A DNA stretch of 64,000 bases from Pacificoceanicola sp049341065 (lineage in GTDB: Bacteria; Pseudomonadota; Alphaproteobacteria; Rhodobacterales; Rhodobacteraceae), in NCBI RefSeq assembly GCF_049341065.1, contig NZ_JBMPIX010000005.1, positions 1 to 64,000 on the forward strand. The letters run 5' to 3'. The stretch's first letter is position 1; each line of letters begins with the position of its first letter. Shown piece by piece: positions 1-7,484 of this stretch. The translations under genes were made by a program, and so were the position numbers. Under the pieces are notes generated by a model, which made no database searches, had not been told where the DNA came from, and worked only from the letters and a program-made list of their open reading frames with translations.

Positions 1-1
1 G

Positions 2-319
2 CTCCCGTCATTGGTGATGTTACAGCACCCAATGTGGCACATTGCGATGCCGGAAGCGGGAGCCATCCATCCCATCAATGGCCAGGTCGAGCGCATGAAC
101 CGTACCATCAAGGAAGCGACGGTGAAACGCTATCACTATGACAGCCACGGGCAGCTTCGAAGGCACCTCGCGGACTTCTTAGACGCCTACAACTTTGCAC
201 GTCGCTTGAAGACACTCAGCGGGCTAACGCCTTACGAATACATATGCAAAATCTGGACATCAGAGCCAGATCGATTCATCCTGAATCCGATCCACCAGAT
301 GCCGGGACTGAACACCTAG
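2..319 (+). pseudogene. IS481-type transposase, C-terminal fragment
   Basis: The reading frame is open from the window edge and ends at 319. It carries the C-terminal third of an IS481-family DDE transposase: the NGQVERMNRT stretch that holds the catalytic Glu, then the LSGLTPYEYICKIW tail ending MPGLNT. The residues before NGQVERMN do not resemble the usual family sequence, so the 5' part is either rearranged or lost, and the rest would lie outside the window. The last bases, CCGGGACTGAACACC, recur at two other places in the window, as expected for a conserved IS end. It is probably an inactive remnant. The family call is firm; intactness cannot be judged from here. Confidence 0.75.
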
Positions 320-328
320 GGAGCTTGG

Positions 329-680
329 GGTTACGGGTATTATGCCCCAAACCTCTGCATCGCCAACGAAATAAGTCCCAGCCTTGGCAACCTCAAGGTT
401 GCACACCCGCTGCGCGCCACGGTCGACCTCGACGTCCAGCACCAGAACCGAGGCCAGAGATGCCGTCCGCAGGGCATCCCCCGCGACAACCCCCTCGGCC
501 CGGGTCCTGCCCGCATCGACGACGAACATCGGATGCTCTGATGTCACCCCGATCGGCTCGCCGCACTCCACCGTCAGCCAAATCACCTCTGGCGCCGGCC
601 GTTACATCAGAGCGGTGATCGGGAACACGCCCGACACGCCGCTTTCCTCGTCCCGCGCGGCGAATGTCGTTTGATGTCCC
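329..680 (-). pseudogene. Hint (intein/pretoxin-HINT-like) domain remnant
   Basis: On the minus strand the frame reads FAARDEESG, then after an in-frame TAA (about 606-608) the block TSEHPMFV, then AGDAL, then a VCNLEVAKAGTYFVG stretch. These match the order of conserved blocks in Hint domains (ARDE-TGE, T-EHPF-V, GD-L, NLEV---TYFVG). Hint domains normally end in WxHN. Here the frame gives VWG, and a one-base shift restores GHN, so the C-terminal HN junction is broken by an indel next to the IS481 end. Such domains release toxins or other C-terminal modules by self-cleavage. No downstream toxin or upstream carrier remains. It lies just downstream of the AraC gene. A dead remnant is the best reading. 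Confidence 0.6.
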
Positions 681-726
681 ATCGCTACCCAAACTCGCAG
701 ACTGGGCGAGCCAATGAGAATGCCCC

Positions 727-1722
727 TTATCCGCTCTTCAGGCGCGTCTCATGCGGGCTTTCGCCGTATTGGCGTTTGTATTCGACCGAAAAGCGCCCGA
801 AATGACCCAAGCCGACGTGTTCGCAGATATCGCCGATCGTCCGGTTGCCGGATCCGCTTTTCAGCAGGGCATGTGCCTCGCGCAGACGTGCTGAACGCAG
901 GTATTGCATGGGTGTCACGCCAAGCTCTGCCTTGAAGCTCAATTGCAAGGAACGGGGCGAAATCTGCAGCGCGTCCGCAATGTCGCCCACGGTCATCGCC
1001 TCGCCAAGATTGCGATGGATATATGTCATGGCCCGCCGGACATGCAGGTTTTCGGCCTGTTCAACGTCTTCCATCAGCAGGCCGCTGACATCGCTTGGCT
1101 GACAGAGCAGGAACCCTTCGATCAGTTGTTCCTCGACAAGCGCCTGGGTGTGCACATTGCCCTTGGCAAAGATGGCGTCTTTCTCGGCCAGCGAAAAACA
1201 GGTGCGCAGCGTATGAACCCATTTGTCGACCTCGGCCATGCTCTGATCGACCGCGGTTCGAAAGGTCACCGGACCCGACAGCGCCCGGCCAACCAGGCGT
1301 TCAGCGACCCGATTCAACTGCTGGGCATCGATCTGCAACAGAAGCTGCGAGCAGCCCTCGCGCCAGCGCATCGACGCATGACGGTGCGGGTTCAGGACAC
1401 TGCCCAAGCCGGGGCCGGTTTCCACGTCGCCGGCGGAATTGTCGATCCGGGCCTGTCCCTTCAGCGGGATTTGCACCAGATAGAACGACCCAAGCTCGCC
1501 GGGTTCGATTTCGACATCGGCGCCGTACTGAATGTAGTTGAGCGAGGTGGCTTGCCCTTCGGCGCGGTTGTGCACCGCATCGAAGCGCCCGGACCGCGAG
1601 ACGCGATCCAGCCGGTGGTCGCAGAATTTTCCGGCAACAACGGCCCGCGCTTCGTCCAGGTCACCGGACTGGAACAGGCGGTTTCGCTCCAAAGGCAAAG
1701 CTGTGTTCGCGGGTCTTGTCAT
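727..1722 (-). CDS. AraC-family transcriptional regulator
   Basis: 331 residues. The C-terminal third (about 225-325) is a double helix-turn-helix AraC domain: MTVGDIADALQISPRSLQ and a second helix pair ending QYGESPHETR. The N-terminal two thirds resemble the cupin-like AraC_binding_2 sensory domain. It is divergent from the cupin gene at 1869 and shares a 146-nt intergenic region containing a GCACAG-N7-CTGTGC inverted repeat, so it probably controls the cupin/monooxygenase/hydrolase operon. The ligand is unknown. An aromatic or tryptophan-derived compound would fit the neighbours, but this is inference. Confidence 0.9.
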   Translation of the reverse strand: MTRPANTALPLERNRLFQSGDLDEARAVVAGKFCDHRLDRVSRSGRFDAVHNRAEGQATSLNYIQYGADVEIEPGELGSFYLVQIPLKGQARIDNSAGDVETGPGLGSVLNPHRHASMRWREGCSQLLLQIDAQQLNRVAERLVGRALSGPVTFRTAVDQSMAEVDKWVHTLRTCFSLAEKDAIFAKGNVHTQALVEEQLIEGFLLCQPSDVSGLLMEDVEQAENLHVRRAMTYIHRNLGEAMTVGDIADALQISPRSLQLSFKAELGVTPMQYLRSARLREAHALLKSGSGNRTIGDICEHVGLGHFGRFSVEYKRQYGESPHETRLKSG

Positions 1723-1754
1723 TGTGGTTTCGCATCTCTCCGGCTGTCACTCTA

Positions 1755-1773
1755 GCACAGTTTGGCCCTGTGC
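1755..1773. promoter_or_regulatory. Candidate operator in the AraC/cupin divergent promoter
   Basis: Inverted repeat GCACAG-N7-CTGTGC between the divergent AraC gene and the cupin gene. AraC proteins more often bind direct repeats, so the assignment to the neighbouring regulator is weak. Confidence 0.3.
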
Positions 1774-1868
1774 GGACGAGACATGCAAAATGGATTCGTT
1801 TTCTGGATAACCGCTTTGGCCGGGCCTCGGGTAGCCTTGGTGTCACAAGCGAACTGGGAGTCATAACA

Positions 1869-2333
1869 ATGTACACTGGAGAAGGGGTGACCGGATCGGC
1901 CGAAGGGTTGGACGGAACCGCATGGAATGTCGTCGGGCACATCTATACGCCCAAGCTTTTGTCGGACAACGCGTTCATCTGGCACGCGCAGATCCCGGCC
2001 GAGACCTTCGTTCCGCCGCATATCCATCCGACACAGGATGAATGGATCTACATGCTTGAAGGCGAGCTTGAGGTTGAGTTCGGCTTTGAAACCGGCGATG
2101 TCACCGCCCACAAGGCCGGGCCCGGCGACACGATCCGCATGCCCATGGGCAAGGCGCATGGCATTTTCAACCGCTCGGGCAAAGAGGCGACCTGCGTTTT
2201 TGGCGTCGCGCCCGCGCGCAAGCTGTTCGAGCTGTTCGGCGAGCTGGACGGTGTCACCGACCCGGCAGAATTGGTGCGCCTGTCCGCCCTGCGCGAGGTG
2301 GATTTCCTGCCGCCGCCGCCCGACGCCGGATAA
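1869..2333 (+). CDS. Cupin-domain protein
   Basis: 154 residues, a single small beta-barrel cupin. Metal-binding motif 1 is visible as PPHIHPTQDEWIYMLEGE (H-x-H and E), and motif 2 as MPMGKAHGIFN with a further His, so an intact metal site is likely. The ATG at 1869 is preceded by GGGAG at good spacing; the frame is open further upstream but without a good start. It is followed after 11 nt by the flavin monooxygenase, so the two are probably co-transcribed. Related single cupins are dioxygenases, isomerases or sensors. Its substrate cannot be read from sequence. Confidence 0.85.
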   Translation: MYTGEGVTGSAEGLDGTAWNVVGHIYTPKLLSDNAFIWHAQIPAETFVPPHIHPTQDEWIYMLEGELEVEFGFETGDVTAHKAGPGDTIRMPMGKAHGIFNRSGKEATCVFGVAPARKLFELFGELDGVTDPAELVRLSALREVDFLPPPPDAG

Positions 2334-2344
2334 GGAGGCACACC

Positions 2345-3832
2345 ATGGTCAAACGCAAAACTGTCGCCGTCATCGGCGGCGGGGTCTCGGGGCTTGCCGC
2401 GGCAAAGGCCTTTGATGAGCGCGGTCACCGGGTGATCGGGTTCGAACGCAGTCACGACTTTGGCGGTGTGTGGGAGCTGTCCCGCTCCTACCCCGGCGTT
2501 CAAACCCAAAGCCCCAAGGACCTTTATCGCTACACCGATCTGGCCATGCCGGAGGACTATGCCCAGTGGCCCAAGGGGCCGCAGGTGCATGCCTATCTGC
2601 ACTCCTACGCCGACAAGCACAAGCTGGGGCGGCTCTTTCAGCTCAACACGGATGTGGTGGGAATGGAACGCCGCGCTGATGGGCAGCCGGGCTGGACCCT
2701 GACACTGGAAAGCGCCGGGCGGACGCGCAAACAGGATTTCGATTTTGTTGCGATCTGCACCGGTCAGTTTTCCTACAAGAATGTCATCAGCCATCCCGGC
2801 CAAGACGGTTTTGTCGCGCAGGGCGGGCAGGTGATGCATTCGTCGGAATATACCGACCCGGACATCGCCCGGGGCAAGCATTTGGTGGTTCTGGGCGGCT
2901 CGAAATCCGCCACCGACATCGCGGTCAACGCGGTGCAGAACGGCGCGGAACAGGTGACGATGGTCTATCGCCAGAATGTCTGGCGCATCCCCTATTTCAT
3001 TGGCGGCATCAACTTCAAACGGCTGCTCTACATGCGCGCGCAGGAAATGCAGTTCAACAGCTGGAATCGCGGACCGGCGAAGAGGGCCATTGCGGCGCTC
3101 ACCAAACCGCTTGTCTGGGCCAACTTCCGCGGGTTGGAAACCCTGCTGAAGCTGCAACTGGGTCTGAAGAAGTGGAACATGGTCCCCGACATCCCGATCG
3201 AAAAGGAAGCGTCCTGTTCGCTGCCTCTGGTCACGCCGGGATTGTTCGAGGCCCTCAAGAGCGGCAAGCTGAAGCTGGTTCTGGGCAGCTTTGACCAATA
3301 TGTCGGTGACAGCATCCTGCTGACGACTGGCGAAAAGGTCCGCTGCGATGTCTCGGTTCTGGCGGTGGGCTGGAAGCTGAGTGTTCCGGTCCTGCCCGAG
3401 GAATACCGCGCTAAGCTGGTCGAGCCGGATGGGCAATACAAGACCTATCGCCTGTCGGTGAATCCAGACCTGCCGGATATGGGCTTTGTCGGGTTTAACT
3501 CCAGCTTCTGCACCGTCCTTTCGGCGGAAATGATCGCCAACTGGCTGGTGCGCTATGCCGATGGTCAGCTTGCCAATCAACCGACCGAGACGCAGATGCG
3601 CGAAAACATCGACATGATGCTGAACTGGCGGCGCAAGGAACGCCCGGCGGCCAAGGTCTATGGCGGATTGTGCTCGGCGCCTTTCCACTTCAAGCATTTC
3701 GACGAGCTGCTGGCCGATATGGGGGCGAAGAAAAGCAAGCGGTCCAACCCGCTGGCCGAACAATTCTCTTATCCCGATGCGGATGCCTACGGAGATTTCC
3801 TGGCCTCGACCCCGCAATACCGGGCCGGATGA
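2345..3832 (+). CDS. Flavin-containing monooxygenase (class B, FMO-like)
   Basis: 495 residues. The FAD-binding Rossmann motif GGGVSG sits near residues 11-16, and the NADPH-binding motif GGSKSATD lies about residue 185. Between them is a VMHSSEYTDPD segment resembling the FxGxxxHxxxY/W fingerprint of FMO and Baeyer-Villiger type enzymes. It should catalyse NADPH- and O2-dependent oxygenation of a soft nucleophile or ketone in the cytoplasm. It lies between the cupin and the formamidase-like hydrolase in one operon, so an indole- or kynurenine-type substrate is plausible but unproven. A GGAGG ribosome site precedes the ATG. Confidence 0.9.
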   Translation: MVKRKTVAVIGGGVSGLAAAKAFDERGHRVIGFERSHDFGGVWELSRSYPGVQTQSPKDLYRYTDLAMPEDYAQWPKGPQVHAYLHSYADKHKLGRLFQLNTDVVGMERRADGQPGWTLTLESAGRTRKQDFDFVAICTGQFSYKNVISHPGQDGFVAQGGQVMHSSEYTDPDIARGKHLVVLGGSKSATDIAVNAVQNGAEQVTMVYRQNVWRIPYFIGGINFKRLLYMRAQEMQFNSWNRGPAKRAIAALTKPLVWANFRGLETLLKLQLGLKKWNMVPDIPIEKEASCSLPLVTPGLFEALKSGKLKLVLGSFDQYVGDSILLTTGEKVRCDVSVLAVGWKLSVPVLPEEYRAKLVEPDGQYKTYRLSVNPDLPDMGFVGFNSSFCTVLSAEMIANWLVRYADGQLANQPTETQMRENIDMMLNWRRKERPAAKVYGGLCSAPFHFKHFDELLADMGAKKSKRSNPLAEQFSYPDADAYGDFLASTPQYRAG

Positions 3833-3846
3833 AACAGGAGCCTTCG

Positions 3847-4650
3847 ATGCGGGATTGGGACGATGCGTTCAACAACATGGGTCATGTCGAAGGTTCGGAA
3901 GCTTTGCCCGGATTCTGGGCAAAGCGTGCCGAGGCCTATCGCCTGGGCACAAGGATCGAGACAGACATCCCCTATGGGCGGGCGCCGCGCGAGGTTTTCG
4001 ACCTTGTTCGGCCTGATGGCGCGCCCAGGGGCCTTGTCGTCTTTGTGCACGGCGGGTTCTGGATGCGGCTCGACAAGTCCTACTGGACCGACCTCGCGGA
4101 AGGGGCGCGGGCAAGCGGTTGGGCGGTTGCCATTCCCAGCTATACCCTGACGCCCGAGGCCCGGATTTCCGCGATCACCCGCCAGATCAGCGCGGCGATA
4201 GACGAGGCGGCCAGACTCGTCAGCGGCCCGATCCGCCTGGTCGGACATTCCGCTGGCGGGCACCTTGTCACCCGGATGATCTGCGAAAACAGCCCTTTGT
4301 CAGACCAGACCCGCAACCGGGTAGAGCATGTCCTGTCGATCAGCGGCCTGCACGACCTGCGTCCGCTGCGGCATACGGCGATGAACGACACTCTGCGCCT
4401 GAGCGCCGAAGAGGCGACCGAGGAAAGCCCCGCCTTGCTGACCCCGCATCCGGGCGCGCGCGTCTCGATCTGGGTTGGCGGTGGTGAACGTCCCGAGTTC
4501 ATTCGGCAGGCGCGTCTGCTGGACATGATCTGGCAGGGTCTGGATGCGGACACTGACCTGACCATAGACGGGGACCACAATCACTTCACGGTGCTCGAAG
4601 GGCTGAAATCGCCGGATTCGCCGATTTGCGCAGCTCTCTTGGGGGCTTAG
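3847..4650 (+). CDS. Alpha/beta hydrolase, probable kynurenine formamidase
   Basis: 267 residues from the ATG at 3847, which has AGGAG eight bases upstream; an in-frame ATG at 3829 overlaps the monooxygenase stop. Motifs: HGGFW near residues 68-72 (the oxyanion-hole motif of the hormone-sensitive-lipase/BNA7 type), nucleophile Ser in GHSAGG near 135, and a C-terminal DGDHNHF with the catalytic His. The HGGxW form matches alpha/beta-hydrolase arylformamidases rather than the metal-dependent KynB family. It converges, with a 4-nt overlap, on the operon carrying tryptophan dioxygenase and kynureninase, which otherwise lacks the N-formylkynurenine step. Context and motif agree. The specific reaction is inferred. 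Confidence 0.75.
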   Translation: MRDWDDAFNNMGHVEGSEALPGFWAKRAEAYRLGTRIETDIPYGRAPREVFDLVRPDGAPRGLVVFVHGGFWMRLDKSYWTDLAEGARASGWAVAIPSYTLTPEARISAITRQISAAIDEAARLVSGPIRLVGHSAGGHLVTRMICENSPLSDQTRNRVEHVLSISGLHDLRPLRHTAMNDTLRLSAEEATEESPALLTPHPGARVSIWVGGGERPEFIRQARLLDMIWQGLDADTDLTIDGDHNHFTVLEGLKSPDSPICAALLGA

Positions 4651-5057
4651 TCCGAACTGCCGCGATCTATGTAGGCGGTGGCCTCGATCTCGAGCAGCGC
4701 ATCGTCCTCGACGAGGTCGTTGACGATCAGCATGGACATGGCCGGGAAGTGCTTGCCGAACACGCGCTGATAGGCTTTGCCGACCTCGCGCTGATGCGCC
4801 AGGTACTCGGCCTTGTCCTTGACGTACCAGGTCAGGCGTCCGACATCCGTGACGTCGCCCCCGGCGGCAAGGACGATCTCGGCGATGTTGCTCAGCGCCT
4901 GTTCCATCTGCGCAATAAAGCCGCCCTGGGCAAAGACTTTGTCCTTGTCCCACCCGATCTGGCCGCCGATGTGCAGGGTGCCATCGGGCATCAACATGCC
5001 GTTGGCATAGCCAAGGGCGGGTGCCCAACCTTCGGGGTGAATGGTCTGCGGTTTCAT
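4647..5057 (-). CDS. RidA-family protein without the canonical arginine
   Basis: 136 residues, the YjgF/YER057c/UK114 (Rid) trimeric fold: an IGGQIGWD block near residue 30 and a C-terminal LLEIEATAYI block with the usual Glu. In canonical RidA an Arg after the PA of a PARS stretch binds the carboxylate of imine substrates. Here the same place reads PAMSM, so imine deaminase activity of the classic type is unlikely. It is the last gene of the ten-gene operon and its start overlaps the thioesterase stop by 4 nt. RidA-like genes are known in 2-aminobenzoyl-CoA clusters, where 2-amino-cyclohexene intermediates arise. A role on such enamine intermediates is a reasonable guess. Confidence 0.88.
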   Translation of the reverse strand: MKPQTIHPEGWAPALGYANGMLMPDGTLHIGGQIGWDKDKVFAQGGFIAQMEQALSNIAEIVLAAGGDVTDVGRLTWYVKDKAEYLAHQREVGKAYQRVFGKHFPAMSMLIVNDLVEDDALLEIEATAYIDRGSSD

Positions 5058-5461
5058 GTCTCTGCCTCCATCAAGTCTTTGATCCGGGCGCGCACAGGCG
5101 CGGGCCAGGGCGCGGGCCGGCCTTCACCGTCGACGCAGACAAGGGTCTGGTCAGCCTCGAAGCAGGCCACCTCCTGCCGCACCGCCCGGGTGGTCAAAGA
5201 CAGGCTGCTGCGGCCGAGCCGTGTCAGGGTCAGGCGCAACTCCAACTGGTCGCCATGGCGACAAGGCGTCTTGAAACGGACGTCAAAAGCCGCAGTCGGC
5301 ACGCCTGCGTTCGGAAGCATCTCTTCGAACGGCCAGCCGAGAACATCGCTGAACAGGCTTTCGACCGCGTCATTGATCATCTCGAAGAAGCGCGGGTAAA
5401 AGACGATGCCCGCCGGGTCGCAATGCTTGAACAGCACCTTTTGCGGAAAAGTAAAATGCAT
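5054..5461 (-). CDS. 4-hydroxybenzoyl-CoA-type thioesterase (hotdog fold)
   Basis: 135 residues from the ATG at 5461, which overlaps the kynureninase stop (ATGA). The N-terminal HCDPAGIVFYPRFFEM segment is the signature of the 4HBT/acyl-CoA thioesterase family and contains the catalytic Asp. It would hydrolyse a CoA thioester in the cytoplasm. In this operon it could recycle CoA from dead-end 2-aminobenzoyl-CoA or release a pathway product. Its start also overlaps nothing upstream except kynureninase, and its stop overlaps the RidA start. The open frame continues upstream but that part is only the shadow of kynureninase. Confidence 0.88.
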   Translation of the reverse strand: MHFTFPQKVLFKHCDPAGIVFYPRFFEMINDAVESLFSDVLGWPFEEMLPNAGVPTAAFDVRFKTPCRHGDQLELRLTLTRLGRSSLSLTTRAVRQEVACFEADQTLVCVDGEGRPAPWPAPVRARIKDLMEAET

Positions 5462-6648
5462 CAGGTCACTTTCGATTTCGTCTGGTACTTGGGATCGCGC
5501 CAAAGCTCGCCCTTGATCACGTCTTCTACAATCTTCGCCGCTGCAACCACATCTGCCGTGTCGATGTAAAGAGGCGTGAAGCCGAAACGCATGATATCCG
5601 GCGCGCGGAAGTCGCCGATCACGCCCCGGTCGATCAGGGCCTGCATCGCCTCGTAGCCGTGATCGAAGGCGAACGAGACCTGGCTGCCCCGTTCGGCGGC
5701 ATTGCGCGGCGAGGCGAGGGTCAGCGCGGGGCAGCGGGCCTCTACCTCGGCGATGAAGGTTTCGCACAGCGCGACAGAGGCCGCGCGCAGGTCGTCCATG
5801 TCGACCCCCTCCCAAACGTCAAGCGCGGTATCCAGAATGGAAAGTTGAACGATCGGCGGGGTGCCGACGCGCAGCCGCTCGGTCGACAAGGCGGGGCGGT
5901 AGCCGGGCTCCATCGCGAAAGGCGCGTCATGGCCCATCCACCCGGCAAGGGCCGGTTCAATTGTCTCGACGATGTCAGGCCGGGCATAGATGAAGGCCGG
6001 GGCGCCGGGGCCGCCGTTGAAATACTTGTAGGTGCAGCCCACCGCAAATTCGGCCTTGGACCCGGCCAGATCCAGTGGCAGGGCGCCCGCGCTATGGGCG
6101 AGGTCCCAGATCATCACCGCGCCGACGCTATGGGCCTTTTCGGTGATCGCCTTCATGTCGTGCAGGCGTCCAGAGCGGTAATCGACATGGGTCAGCATCA
6201 CCACTGCGACCTCTTCGGTGATGGCGTCGGCCACGTCCTGGGGCGCGGGGGTGCGCAGCGCGTAGCCCTGGTCGATGGTGCCGATCAGGCCCTGCGCCAT
6301 GTAGAGGTCGGTTGGGAAATTGCCGCTGTCCGACAGGATGACACGGCGGTCGGGCCGTATCTTCAGCGCCGCCGCAAGCGCCTGGTAGACCTTGATCGAC
6401 AGCGTGTCCCCGGTGGCCACAGACCCTGTGGGCGCGCCGATCAGCCCTGCGATCCGGTCGCCCACGCGGGCCGGCAAGGAGATCCAGTCCGATGTGTTCC
6501 AGGCGCGGATCAACTGCTGACCCCATTCGTTGGAAATCACCTCGGCAGCGCGCGCCCCGGCGCCCTTGGGCAGGGGGCCCAGCGAGTTGCCGTCGAGATA
6601 GATCACGCCTTCGGGAAGATCGAAGAGATGCTTGCGGGGCAGGGTCAT
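5461..6648 (-). CDS. kynU: Kynureninase
   Basis: 395 residues, full length for the family. A PLP-dependent fold-type I enzyme cleaving L-kynurenine to anthranilate and L-alanine. Visible features: YLDGNSLG near the N-terminus, SDSGNFPTDLYMAQG near residue 106, DLAHSAGA with the PLP-contacting Asp, and TYKYFNGGPG with the Schiff-base Lys at about residue 208. It overlaps tryptophan dioxygenase upstream and the thioesterase downstream by 4 or fewer bases, so translation is coupled. Its anthranilate product is the substrate of the CoA ligase encoded two genes upstream in the same operon. Confidence 0.96.
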   Translation of the reverse strand: MTLPRKHLFDLPEGVIYLDGNSLGPLPKGAGARAAEVISNEWGQQLIRAWNTSDWISLPARVGDRIAGLIGAPTGSVATGDTLSIKVYQALAAALKIRPDRRVILSDSGNFPTDLYMAQGLIGTIDQGYALRTPAPQDVADAITEEVAVVMLTHVDYRSGRLHDMKAITEKAHSVGAVMIWDLAHSAGALPLDLAGSKAEFAVGCTYKYFNGGPGAPAFIYARPDIVETIEPALAGWMGHDAPFAMEPGYRPALSTERLRVGTPPIVQLSILDTALDVWEGVDMDDLRAASVALCETFIAEVEARCPALTLASPRNAAERGSQVSFAFDHGYEAMQALIDRGVIGDFRAPDIMRFGFTPLYIDTADVVAAAKIVEDVIKGELWRDPKYQTKSKVT

Positions 6649-7484
6649 AGCTCACCTCTCAGGTGCCAGAGTTCCGGGAACAGTTCGACATCCAGCATCT
6701 TGCGCAGGTAGGACACCCCCGCTGTGCCGCCAGTGCCGCGCTTGAAGCCGATCACGCGCTCGACGGTTGTCACATGGTTGAAGCGCCAGCGGCGGAAGTA
6801 GTCTTCGAGGTCCACCAGCTTTTCGGCCAGCTCATAGAGCGACCAATGCGCGTTGATGTTCTCGTAGACGGTCTTCCAGCGGGCCTGAATCTCGGGCTTT
6901 GCCGCGTGTGGCGTATCAAGCTGCGGGGCGGGCATGGCCGCCTCATTGCCGTCGAGGGTGTGGAAGAGGTGCCGCACGACCTCGTCATAGAAACTGGGCC
7001 GCGCCAGTTCGGCGGTTAGCATGGCGTGGACATCCGGCATATGCGCGTGGGGCTTCATCATGTTGGGGTTCCGATTGCCCAGAACATACTCGATCATGCG
7101 GTACTGGTAGGATTGAAAGCCCGACGACGGGCCCAGGGCCTCGCGGAATGTCGTGTAATCCGCCGGGGTCATGGTGCGCAGCACGTCCCATTGGTTGTTG
7201 AGCTGCTCGAAGATGCGGCTGACGCGAGCCAGCATCTTGAACATGGTCGTGGTATCGTTCGCGCGTAGCGCATCCCGCGCCGCGCCCAGTTCGTGCAGGA
7301 TCAGCTTCATCCAGAGCTCGGAGGTCTGGTGCTGAATGATGAACAGCAACTCGTCATGCGCCGCGCTTAGCGGGGCCTGCGCGTTCAGGATCGGGTCGAG
7401 GTTCAGGTAATCGCCATAAGACATGGCGTCCTTGAAATCCATCCGGGCCCCGCCGGTGCCGGGATCGTAGGCGCCACTGCTCAT
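6645..7484 (-). CDS. kynA: Tryptophan 2,3-dioxygenase
   Basis: 279 residues, the usual length of bacterial TDO. A haem enzyme that opens the indole ring of L-tryptophan to N-formylkynurenine. Family blocks are present: SYGDYLNLD near the N-terminus, HDELLFIIQHQTSELWMKL (substrate-contacting), the SGFQSYQYR block, and RFNHVTTVERVIGFKRGTGG containing the haem-ligand His. The start overlaps the stop of the CoA ligase, and an internal Met (MDFKDAM) is an alternative start. As first step of the kynurenine branch it feeds kynureninase immediately downstream. Confidence 0.96.
   Translation of the reverse strand: MSSGAYDPGTGGARMDFKDAMSYGDYLNLDPILNAQAPLSAAHDELLFIIQHQTSELWMKLILHELGAARDALRANDTTTMFKMLARVSRIFEQLNNQWDVLRTMTPADYTTFREALGPSSGFQSYQYRMIEYVLGNRNPNMMKPHAHMPDVHAMLTAELARPSFYDEVVRHLFHTLDGNEAAMPAPQLDTPHAAKPEIQARWKTVYENINAHWSLYELAEKLVDLEDYFRRWRFNHVTTVERVIGFKRGTGGTAGVSYLRKMLDVELFPELWHLRGEL

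Noticed and set aside
2048..3817. 589-codon open frame on the minus strand opposite the flavin monooxygenase
   Set aside because: The plus strand carries a complete monooxygenase with FAD and NADPH motifs. Long antisense frames are expected in high-GC DNA, and the minus frame has no recognisable domain.
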